Assembly: GCA_964023205.1 (NCBI GenBank)
Contig: OZ026847.1
Location: 14,019,182 to 14,083,181 of the forward strand
DNA length: 64,000 nt
Direction: 5' to 3'
DNA from: Lutraria lutraria
Taxonomy: Eukaryota; Mollusca; Bivalvia; Venerida; Mactridae
Under the pieces are notes generated by a model, which saw only the letters and a program-made list of their open reading frames with translations, made no database searches and was not told the origin of the DNA. Both the position numbers and the translations under genes were made by a program. Below, in pieces: positions 23,665 to 34,780 of this stretch. Within the stretch, counting starts at the first letter, position 1, and every line of letters begins with the position of its first letter.

Positions 23665-26600
23665 ATGTCGGGAGCATTTAAGTCCATGAATCGGCTTCGA
23701 ACTTTGTTAAAGGGTGGGGCATTATTATCTGCTGCAGCTGTCACTGCGAAGTCAACAACTTCTGGCGTCGACAAGTCAAAACTAGTGAACTATGGAAAAG
23801 GTCAAATATTTTTCATATCGTCATTTTATTTTTGACATTATTCAGTATGTGAATGTTCAAGTATTACTGGTATTAATGCTACGACGTTCTAATTTGTTCC
23901 CTTGGCAATTGACCCCTTGTCATGGGGCTGTAATTGCCAGATTCATTTGATTTATAGTTATATATGCACATTTGAACAAACCACATCAACTTGTTCATAC
24001 ACCCTGTACGAGAATGCCCCAGAGACGAAAATGTCTCTTTATATATAAACCTGATTATTTCATATCAAACTCCCCGCAGTGGTTTATACATCCCTTGATC
24101 AGTACATAAACTTACAGTAGCAAAGCGTGACATAACCGTTTTAAGGATAATTTCTTGTTATAAATTAAGTATTTACATAATAAATATACAAATACAAGTG
24201 TTTAATAATTCAGTAAAGGAAACAATTACTTTCAATTTGGTAAGAGTCACTATTATAATGTGTACAAGTTTGACCAAAGGTTGTCCATTGTGACTTAATT
24301 TACAGGAGATATTGCAAATACCAGTCTGATACACCTACTTGTAATAAATGAACAAAGATTGAACAGCAAAGTACACGAAATTATCTTTCATGATTCCCCT
24401 GAATATGGACAAGCTGTGTGTTACATTTTGTGAATTACACACGATCATTGGAAAAACTGATTAAAATTATGCATCTTTCATATGTTTCATTTTATGATAT
24501 GTGTACATGCATTTTGAAAATCTAAAATCCAAAGAATTATTTAACTTACACTGTTTAGTTCTACTTTACTTTTAAATGTTTTAATCATGCATGCATTACA
24601 ACACTTGTTGCTGAAAACTGATCATCTTCTAAGCACAGCGATTTTTTTGCTTGATTGGGAAAGGTACTGGTACTAGACAAATTGGGGAAATTTGCTGTGT
24701 TTTGACCCAAATTGGTGATCTTTTAATAAATTGGGAATTTTTAAAAAACAAAGGCATTTAAATATTATCAACTGCTATTCTTTGGTATTGATTTCAGCAC
24801 TGAATGTTGCAATAAATTTAATAAAAAATACTGTTTTTTATGAAAAAAGAAAATTCTGCACCATGCAGATCTGGAATTTTTTTCCTTTGAAATTGGGAAA
24901 ATGGATCATTTTTTAAATAGGGAAGGTACCTTTTACTGGTACCAAACAAAGATGGAAAAAAATCGCTTAGAAAATTAAAAGTAAGAAATTGAATAATCTT
25001 ATTTTTTATATGATACAGTTGAATGTTGAAAGAAATTACAATTAAGAGTAACTGAAATTTCAAAATCGGATACAGTAATATGAATTGTTATTTCTTTACT
25101 GCCTACCAGCAATGATAAGCATCTAGAGTTCATTGATGCAGGTACAATAATCTGTGGACTTATTTGAACCCTGTTATGAACACAAGTTTACCAACTTGGA
25201 AATGTTTATTTTTTACAGATCAGGTGCTGTTTATAAATAAAGAGGACAATTTTTCTAAACCTGAGGTAAAAATCACAATAAGGTCAGATTTATCTGAGGA
25301 CAGAGGTGAGTTGTAATGTACAAGAATATAAACTGTGTTTTTTTCTTAGATTTCATTTAATGAATTAGAAATAAGAATGACAAATTTGTGAAGAAGTGAT
25401 ACAATAGTTTTCTGATTTTTTGCCTAATTTGAGTTCTACGTCCCTTTTCAACAGTCAGTGTCATATGAGGCTGATAGTTCACCTAACCATCACTCCTGGG
25501 AAGTACCAGTACTAGGCTCCCATCCTCCGTAAGCAACTGCCTACTCTCTCACATTTAAAGAGACATGGTCGGTAGCTTGGCTCGAACCCATGACCCTCTA
25601 TCAGTGAGAGGTTACAATTTGAAGTCAGCGACCTTAACCACTCGACCATGATGGCAGGTTTTTTTCTGATTTTAGGTCATTGGTTCTATTTCTTCAGTTC
25701 TGTCTGCAAGTTTTTAAAGACAATCTTTGAATTGTTCTATTGTATACCTAAGACTTTATGGAACTGAACATAGACAGTCAGCCATATTGATAATTTGGTT
25801 ACTTGAGAATGCGGATAAGGCTAAAAGCTAAGAATGGACCTTAAGGGGGAGGGGGGGGGGGGGGGGGGGTGGAGGGGGGGGGCAGGATTATTGTAGTGAA
25901 GGAAAATTGAGTTTAAATTCAGTTCATCATTAATCTTTTTGCAAATTTGTGTAGATGTGAAATTTCGCCCTTATTTTATGTAACCATCATAAATTTAAAA
26001 TTTTTATAATCAGTGATTTTTTTCGTATATTTTACAGTCTTATACAGGCTGTTTCCCCTAGCCAAAAAAACTTATATTTTCCCCTAAAAATCCTATATTT
26101 TCCCCGTAATGAAGTTATATTTCCCATTGAAAAGAAATTAAAGAAGTCCACGAACAGCAGTTACAAAATAAATCACCAGTAATGGGTTTAAAATGCAAAA
26201 TAATCCATTAAAATCAAAGGCTATATGTCAAGAGATTGACAAAAAACGATAGAATGGTCTTTATTTCATATTTTCCCATTTTCTGATATATCGCACTATA
26301 TTTTCCCCTCCAGAAAGCCACAAGTAGTTCTGAATTTTTTTTAAAAAAATCACTGTTATAATAAGATCAGCACTGAGCAGTAGGATTTGGTCATTGATCA
26401 ATCATTTATCAGTTTTCATCATTTAAAGGAACAAATTTAGGGGCCTTATAATGGTTTGTCATTCACCTACTATGTTTGTTGACTAAACTTTGTTATGTTT
26501 ATTGATATTTTAAATTATTATTTTACTATACTTCTAGAGTATACCTTTCATAAGTACATTAAAATTTGCATTTATAACAAAGTATATTGGGACAATTTAC

Positions 26601-28864
26601 AAAAATAATAATTAATTTTACAACAGCATGAACTGTAAAGCAACATTTACAGTTCAGTCCTGCTATAAAGTGATGTTAGTATTGCTAGGTAGATAAAAGT
26701 AGGTGTAATATTTAACTTATGGTTACTGTTGAAATGATGCATTTCTTTTTATTGAATTTTTACAGGTGTGGTACTGCCGAATGGTGAAATCAACATGGCA
26801 TGTTCATGTATCGAGAGAGGTGTAGTTGGACCGTGTAATATAGAATTTAGAAAAGTAAGAACCTTTATGCATGAAAATAAAATCGATGATGTTGAGTCAT
26901 TTTCAGAAGATGTTGCTACAAAGTTGGAAAAAATATTTGAGGATTATATAATGTGTACTATGAACTATCCTGTGTACTATAAAGATGAAATGATTGATGA
27001 GGAAAAAGAAGACATGGAGAGAGAGAAGGAAAGAAAAGAAAAAAGATTGCAAAGTAAAAGAATGGCAAGGGAAGCAAATACAAGAAATTTTGGTAAGTTG
27101 CCTTAATAGTGTGGTGTTGAAATTTTGTTAGGCTTCATGGCAGTGTTGTGTTGGAATTTTGGATGGTTAAAATTAATTCAATGCAAATATGAATGCTTAT
27201 GAAAAAAATTTCTGTCAAAAAAAGACACAAAGTCTAGTTGAACTGAACTGGTCTTTAGTATTTGTTTTTTTTTTGGCTACCAGTTACATTAAAAGTTAGT
27301 TGGAAGTGCATACTCTGCTGAGATGTATAGAATGAAACGCATCATACTCCTTATTTACATAACATTACAAAAAGTCTCTCATTAAAGCTTTGATGACATA
27401 ATCATTGGGACTGTTTAAGTTAGAAAAAGCTGAAGTACAACTGACTTTGGAAATATTTGAATTTAGGTGTATGTATATATACACATTAGATGATAATGAC
27501 ATCACATTTAGGTAAAAAAATTCGTCACAAAAAAGTGTTTTATTATTATAATTTCAGGAAAGGATACTGTAGTATTTTTAACAAAGAATGAAGCAAAAAG
27601 TAAAAGTTCTGTTTTTGTACCCCAAGCTGAAATAGAAGAGAACAGAGGTGAGATAAATCTTTTTATGTTTACATGGACATAGCAGTTTTAAAATTAAAAT
27701 CTCAGTACATAGCAGTTTCTGACTGTCATATTAATTTATAATTTAGCAAGATAAATTAATTAAGAGTCTAATCTCTACATTTCATTTCTTGAACAGATTT
27801 TGATCATAAAATTATATTTTTTCATACTCTAGGTTTGATATGTAGCTTGTCAGGTGGTAAAAATGTATACTTTCAAATTAGGCAAACATATACATTAGCC
27901 TAAGATAATTTTAGGACAAAAATATGATTCAACATGGTTTGCACAGGGAACCAGCATATGACTTAGACTCCACCCCCCCACCCCCTTCTGTCCTACCCAT
28001 GAATTTCATTTACACTCCGAAACACTGTAAAATATGTTAAATATAGTAAGATTTATAAGAAGTAAAAAGGATTTCACAGTGTATGTTATATACTTATAGA
28101 ATAAATGTTTTATTATTATGTATGGTATAAAACTAAGAGAAATTCCTGTGCAGTAGAGGGTCTGTCAGTGTGTCTCTTTGTCATGCCGGTTGCCTGTGAT
28201 GTTTTGTACCTTGGTCACAGATCTATCTTATAACATTAAGGTATAAAATGAAGGATTTTAACTGCATTGCATTAAGTTGGCAGTACCTGTTTCTGTAATT
28301 GAAATTATATTAATAGCATGGAAGAAAATTGAAAATTTTGAAAATAGGAAAACTTAAGCTTGGTGCTACGGAAACATCACAAGTCAGTCTGATCCAAAAC
28401 TTTAATAAACACAAAATTATGACACAAGTTTTTGGACAAAATTTCACCTAAGCAAATTCTATATTATACTTTTCTTCTGGTACTGCAGAAACATTTTTCA
28501 GTCTTGCTTGTCTTTTAACATTGAAATATTGTCCTTTATCCCTTCCAAACTTTAAAAAATAGTTTTATTTCCAGGACCCTTAAATCCTGATGGTTCTGTG
28601 AATTTTGGTTGCTCTTGTATAGAGAAAGATGTGGTTGGACCATGTAATGTTGAGTTCCGTTCATTCCGACTGTTAGTCGCATCAAAAACTGGAGCTGAGA
28701 GGGACGAACCGTTCACAGACGATGAGAGGCAATGTATACACGACTTCATCAAATGCATCCATGTTAATCCTTTGTACTATGCATCTTTCCTAGAGAAGGA
28801 TTCTGCGGAATTAAATTCTGAAGACGGGACTTCTTCAGATTCAGACAAGAAGGAAAACAAGTGA
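23665..28864 (+). CDS. Two-module Mia40/CHCHD4-like mitochondrial protein (5 exons, complete, 309 aa)
   Basis: Exons 23665-23800, 25219-25305, 26766-27092, 27558-27647 and 28575-28864 join in frame with GT/AG borders and all four introns in phase 1 (the first donor, GTCAAA, is weak). Mia40 is the oxidoreductase that puts disulfides into cysteine-motif proteins of the mitochondrial intermembrane space. Exon 1 codes a basic, Arg/Lys-rich start followed by a small hydrophobic stretch (GGALLSAAAVTA), like a mitochondrial presequence. Exons 2+3 and 4+5 each code one module: GKDxVxF, then (L/N)P(N/D)G, a CSC motif (residues 87-89 and 226-228), GPC (98 and 237) and a last Cys followed by xxxxPxYY (138 and 274). 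Known Mia40 has one module with CPC and twin CX9C. Here CPC is CSC, and in both modules the two inner cysteines are absent. A charged Glu/Lys segment follows module 1. The protein is about twice the usual animal length. The family call is firm; oxidoreductase activity is inference. Confidence 0.9.
24640..24965. repeat. Intronic TTGGGAAA-type repeat in Mia40-like intron 1
   Basis: Sequence such as GATTGGGAAAGGTACTGGTA and AAATTGGGGAAATTTG recurs in related form in caspase introns near 39910-40270 and upstream near 43200-43860. It is probably a decayed dispersed element. Confidence 0.4.
25450..25660 (-). mobile_element. Serine-tRNA-like SINE in Mia40-like intron 2
   Basis: On the minus strand CATGGTCGAGTGGTTAAGGT (box A) and GGGTTCGAGCC (box B) have tRNA spacing; the body with CTCCCATCCTCC (plus strand) continues past the tRNA part. 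It lies in the intron 25306-26765. Confidence 0.7.
25845..25884. repeat. G-rich homopolymer tract
   Basis: About 40 bases almost entirely G, broken by single A and T, on the sense strand of the Mia40-like intron 2. It could form G-quadruplex and is a place for sequencing error. Confidence 0.9.
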
Positions 28865-29081
28865 TAACTTAGAGAAATTCTAGTAGTGGAAGTGACGCTG
28901 ATTGATAAGAGTACTATATGTCTGATTCCATAAACTTAAGATAAAAGCTGGAAAAAGTCACATCTAGAAACTTGCTAATTGAAATTGAAGTCACTTTTCA
29001 ATGGTTAAAATCTTGTTATCAGATTATTGTGTTACACATATTTTTAAGTCCAGGCCACAAGGTTATACAACTTATCAATCT

Positions 29082-29327
29082 GGGTCCATATTCACAAAGC
29101 ATCTGAAGTAATTTTTTAACTTAAGTTATATTTTTCCTTAAAATCAACTTTTTCCTCAACTCTTTTGTACTAATATAAAGGAGGAAGTCACAATAATATG
29201 ATTTTATCTTTGTTCTAAAGATGACAATTATGAAAATAACTCTTTTACCATGAAAATAATTTACACTTAAGTAAAATTTTCGACTTAAGTTAAAGGAAAT
29301 CTTAAGATGCTTTGTGAATACGGACCC
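29082..29327. mobile_element. MITE with ~45-bp terminal inverted repeats
   Basis: GGGTCCATATTCACAAAGCA with TC(T) and GGGTCCGTATTCACAAAGCA (complement of the right end) start a TIR that runs to ACTTAAGT on both sides. There is no ORF and the length is 246 bp. It lies just downstream of the Mia40-like stop. Confidence 0.8.
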
Positions 29328-30811
29328 TGTTTCTTCTGGTCCCAACTTTTTTGTTCTATTCTCTATGTGATATTAGTATGCTTACTTCCAATTTATTCAT
29401 CACCAAATTTTGTTTTAATATGTCAAACTTTAAAATTTGCACCAGTGTTTTTGACTGATATAACATGTACGAGGGTTAATTGTTCGATAACTTGGAAAAT
29501 ATGAATCATACAATTTAAACATTACCCAGTTTGTACAATAAGTTATGTGTCCATTTAATTTGCTGTTATGTTTTAAAATTAAAATCTCAGTACATAGATA
29601 TGAGACTTTGCAGTTATTCATTTCTGAAATGCATATTCTTTCAAATTACTGGCATTTAATTTGTTGAATGGTGCTAAATTGTCAGGTAACGTTGTCTGGT
29701 GCCATCTAAACGTTTACAATGTGACATATTTAAATTATGACATCATTCGGTAATTAAAAACTTTAGTACATGCAATAAAGGTACATACCTTGCCTGGGAA
29801 AACTTCTGAAATCAAAGTACTAAAAGTACACATGGAAACTGAACTTTCTTAGACTTGCCTGCAACATGAAATGGGAACTACATGTAGTTCAAAGTAATCG
29901 TAGGTAGTTATAATAAACAAATTAGTTTATTTTGTATTAAATGTCTTATATATGGGGATATTCACTGATGTATTATATTATCAATCTCTGCATTATATGT
30001 ACTCCTTTTATAAACAAACTAGGATTGTTTTTATAGGAGTTAAATCAAATTCACCACCAAAGTGTTAAGCAGTCCAGTGAAGGACCAGGCCCTGAGGTCA
30101 TAAAACTTTTGTCCGTCTCCGAGCTTAAATCTCATATCTTGCCCCAAGGTTATATAACTTAAGAGCAGTCTCTGAGCTTAAATTTCAATTAAAAATACAT
30201 ATGAGATTTGAGCAGGTTTTATAACCTCGAACCCTTGTCTTTTACATTTCTAAGTTAATTACTATCAGATGATAATTATATAATTGATACTTAAGTCTGA
30301 GAGCATAATACTTTGAGAATGGAATTGAGATATAAGATTGGAGAATGATTATTAGTTTTATAACCTTGTGGCCTGATCCCTGTACTGGTGGGATAACTGT
30401 ACCAACAATAAACTTGCACTAAACTGCTCGTCTTTGAAGTCTCATGATGTTGTATTGTTCTGATACTGAATTGTGAAGGAAACACGTAAACGATATTCAA
30501 TGTAATAAGATTTATTCATTGAAAATTTTACCTGCACTTTTCTTTGTACAAAATGCAGAATATATGTCTTTGTACATTCATTATTGTCCTTGTAAAATGA
30601 TCTCAAACCAGACAGAATAAAATATAAACGAATGTGTTAGTAGCATATCACATAATTAACCATGATAATAATCCAAACAATATAACAAACAAGTCCATCA
30701 TACAAAAATGAAGATTTCCTCTATCTCGTGTAAATTATAACTTAGGATTGTTTAAATTGGAAACAATATTTCTAGTCATTTCACACCTATTATACGACTA
30801 TACCCCCAGCA

Positions 30812-30866
30812 GAGCTATTCAAAAAGTGTCTTCTAACATTTGTAAGAAGACACTTTTCAATAACTC
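30812..30866. repeat. Short perfect hairpin
   Basis: AAAAGTGTCTTCT faces AGAAGACACTTTT across a ten-base loop, extended by imperfect GAGCTATTC/AATAACTC. Confidence 0.7.
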
Positions 30867-30925
30867 AACTTTCATGTGGACATAATCCTTTATCGTCGTA
30901 TAAATCAGAAACACCTACTCGTATT

Positions 30926-31069
30926 TTCTTCAAAAATGTCTTTCTACAGACGCTAAGAAGACGGTTTGCCAAGAGAAACAACCATTTATCCTCGGCTTCG
31001 CCTCGGACAAATTGGTTGTTTATTTAAGCGAACCGTCTTCTTATGTCTGTAAGTAGACTTTTGAAGAAA
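30926..31069. repeat. Long hairpin, about 65-bp imperfect arms
   Basis: TTTCTTCAAAAATGTCTTTC, CTAAGAAGACGGTTTGCC and AACAACCATTT find complements in reverse order (AATTGGTTGTT, CGAACCGTCTTCTTA, GACTTTTGAAGAAA) with a CTCGGCTTCGCCTCGG centre. It may be a fold-back element or a hairpin RNA source. Confidence 0.7.
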
Positions 31070-31276
31070 AACTTGTACTGTCTGTATCTAATACATAGCC
31101 ACACAGAGGTTTGAATTAAGTTAATTAGATTGTTTGAAGTGTGATCTCAATGTTAGTTACCCTTTAGAAAAACAGCTGCCTTAAAATGAGTAATGTATAC
31201 AATCTGAAACTTAGTGCTCGCTTACTTACTATGAAAATATTAATTTTACAACTTCAAATAGCAACAGGTAACTTAA

Positions 31277-31394
31277 GTACAGTCAAACCTGTGTAAGCGG
31301 CCACCTCCAAATAAAGGTCAACCTGTGAATAAAGGCAATCCTTTTAAAAAACATTGATTATTTAGAACTAATTTTGACTAAGATTTGACTGTAC
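31277..31394. mobile_element. CAAACCTG-type repeat copy 4 with 11-bp terminal inverted repeats
   Basis: GTACAGTCAAA and TTTGACTGTAC bound a 118-bp copy that contains CCTGTGTAAGCGGCCACCTC and AATAAAGGTCAACCTGTG. This copy suggests the whole dispersed family is a MITE. Confidence 0.6.
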
Positions 31395-34300
31395 GTACAA
31401 TTTGAAACATATTCATTCATTTAAACACAGTTCACATACAACGAACTTCTGACATACAATAAGTAGTACATTAACTGAATGGCTTATATAGCCAGGAAGA
31501 CTTAGGTCAGTGTTTCAGGGTTGAACAACAATTAAAACTTAATTATTATCCAATTATCATATAAAAATTGAATACAAAACTCGACATAACAAGGCAAGAC
31601 AACACTAGAATCTGAATTATCAAAATAACAACAAAATTTATCAAAGCACACTAAATAAGTCTTCTCAAATATTCCACAGAACTAACAACTTTATGAGCAC
31701 TCAGACCCTTGAAGTTTGTTATTTGGCTACATAAACAACAAACTTAATAAACCTGTTTAGTATAAGATAATAAATCATTCAATCAAATTAATTAGATAAT
31801 TAAACAAAAATAATGTGCAGAGAAAATTGTCTTAATCTTTCAAGTATTTCTTTTGCCCATTGCTATTAATTACTTCCACTTAAGCCAGGGAACAACAGAT
31901 TTGTGTGACAAGTAACTACATAGTACATTGTCATACAAGGAATTTTTTTCAACATGTTTCAAAAGAAATCTGTATCAATTCTATCAGAAAAATTCAGTTT
32001 TGCACTGAAGTTCAAAAATTATTACACTTGTGCCGATTTGTATGATCGTTTGAAATAATAACTCACTAATATGTGACAAAGAAATGGAAATCAACCATTA
32101 AATGTGTTAAAGATAAGTTTTTCAAGTCATAAAGGGTCACCAAAATAGGTTACTGAAATGGTGCATTTAATTTTTAAGCGTCAACAGAAAAATTATGTTA
32201 ATCAAGAGAAATCGAACGTAAAATCTTCAAACACTTCATCTTTAATTCATTATACATAATTCATGTGAAAAAATAGATGTAGACATTCTTTGTCTAACAT
32301 AATACAATTTACTATAAACTGTAAGAAGCACAGAACAGAATAGAATGCAATTCATCTTCCAGGGTGTGTATATAGTGGAGAATGTAATATCTTATATTGA
32401 AATAATACAACCAAATTAAAACCAGATCAACATACACAGAACATGTGTTTCAGAATTAAATCCCTATAAACTGAGAACATAGTTCCTAATGAGAGAAAAA
32501 ATAGATCATGCACCAATACCTGTCTTACAGAGATTGTGAAATAAATGCAACAAATAGTATAAGATATTTACATACAGGGTTCTCAATAGGTTTGTGGCCA
32601 ACAGCCAAGCAAGAATGACAGGCTTGCTAGGGGAGTCCAGGCATTTCTTTCAGCAATATTATTAAAAGTTTGAGACTTTTTAACCAGCCCAAACTTGTTC
32701 TAAACATCTAAATCGGCCTGTAATGAGAACCCAGACTCAGCATTATACATAGAACCATCCCACTTTCGCAACAAATTCTATGTTATGGGTATGAAAATGT
32801 ACACTCTTTCATACAAACTTATTTTTAACATAACTCTCTCACTTACTTTCTTACAAATCATTATCTTATTTCTCTATGGTTTTTTTTTTTACCATGGCAA
32901 CCACTCTTACAAAGTTAATACATTCAGATACAAATACAATGTACCTTTAAAAATCTTTACATAGAAAATGCCAGGGTAATAAAAACAATATACCCATGAA
33001 AAAAAACATCAATGAAACAAAAATCTAAAAAAATACATTAAAACACGGTTATAATAAAACTCAGACATTGCAAAAAATCAGATACAGAGAAGTATGCATT
33101 CTCCCCAAGATACACCATTCCTTATTTTATCACTCAGAATACAAGGAAATAATTATTTGCACCCCACAAATTCACAACAACGGTGTTCAACTCAAACATG
33201 GCATTTACAAGTATCAATGAAAACAATTTAATACAGTACATGTACATCTTCTACAAACAAAATGACAATATATTAAAAACTGCAATAAAATTTGTAATAA
33301 TCGTAAAAAAAACACAAACTGTATAAAAAAGAGATTAATTTAAAATTGAACACATCACATCGGGACGGAATGTTTTTATATAACACTCGGAAACATACTG
33401 TAAACAATACTTTTGGCAATAAACAATCAATGTATACCCCTATAGGATAATCATATAATATACAAGAGAAAATAATAGGTCATCTATAGTACATAAAAAT
33501 CAAGCATCAATAGGAATTCAAACATGATCTGCAGCATTAATTGGCAATAAAAACATGTAGAAAATCATCTCATACATAATTCAACAATAAAACATGGTTG
33601 GCTGTTCCACTTTACCCATAAGGTTGTAAACCAAGGTCTTCTTGTTTTATACTGAGGAGTAAAATGGAAGAGCCAACCGAAAAAAGTTTTTGGGTACAAA
33701 TAAGTGAAAAATGTTGGGGGGAGGGAATTGAAATAATAAACATGTTTCAATATTATCTTACATGTTGAACATATTTATTTTTTCTTTTAAATAGCAGAGG
33801 AAATAACAAGTAAACATGGGTGAAAGTTGAAAAAAAAAATCAGAAATCTTAACCCTCACTGTAGCAGAAACTAAAAAACAATGAAAATCGAGTATGGTCC
33901 GGACTTATATTCTGGAAACTTTCACAGTTGAGAAATTTCATTGATAATTCGGAAGACTTTTCTTTCATTATTTGATAAAATAGCCTACTTTAACTATTCA
34001 ATCAGACAATTGCAATTCAACATTATTCATCATTGATAAATAGGAAGCCATCATATTAAAGTCAGGGAGATTCTCAAATCACATAAAAATATTCAATTAA
34101 CATTCATAACAATATTTCCAAGAATAAACAAACAACAATCTATAAACCTTGGTGATTCGAGTTTGCTGCGAAGCTTTGATATTTGCAAATATAGTACATG
34201 TATAAATTTACTAGCAACTAAAGAATAAATAACATTTAGGTAGCACCTAGCATACATTAGTATATTAAACTCTGATCCTTATTAAATTTAACAGAAATAA

Positions 34301-34780
34301 TGGAAAACTTCAAATATTCAATATCAATTAAGCTGAACAAGGAATAAATCAGTAATACATTATATTCATTCCAACAAGCAAGTAACAACCTTTACCCTAC
34401 AATCCTAAATGAATCATATGTACCATAAACGCTTTTCCCCCATGAACCTAATCTGTGCTTTACTCGTAATTAAAAAAATGCAAAATAATAAAAAATGATC
34501 ATGAATAAAAAAAAATAGATATATCCTATGGTAAATTGGTGAACAATTACATTGCTAAAATCAGATTATGATTAAAATTTCGAAATTTGCCATATGAGAA
34601 AAAAACAATGCAACCAAATTTTGGTTCCAGCAAGGAAGTTTTCAATCTGAAGCTGTCATACAGGTCATAGTCTTCAAATTTAGGCAAGTGTCTACACTTT
34701 CCTATCAACAGTTCAACTTCAGCCTCCTATTGACTGAAACCTCCTATTAACTGTAACCTCCTAACCACTACAGCCTCCTA

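Larger units (their letters stand above)
28865..34780. other. Gene-free region between convergent Mia40-like and caspase-2 genes
   Basis: It holds the 3' UTRs of both genes, whose ends cannot be fixed. AATAAA at 29774-29779 could serve the plus-strand gene. TTTATT at about 30510 and 33775 (AATAAA on the minus strand) could serve caspase-2. A MITE, an element with GTACAGTCAAA ends and two hairpins are listed separately; the remainder is A/T-rich without coding signal. Confidence 0.5.
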
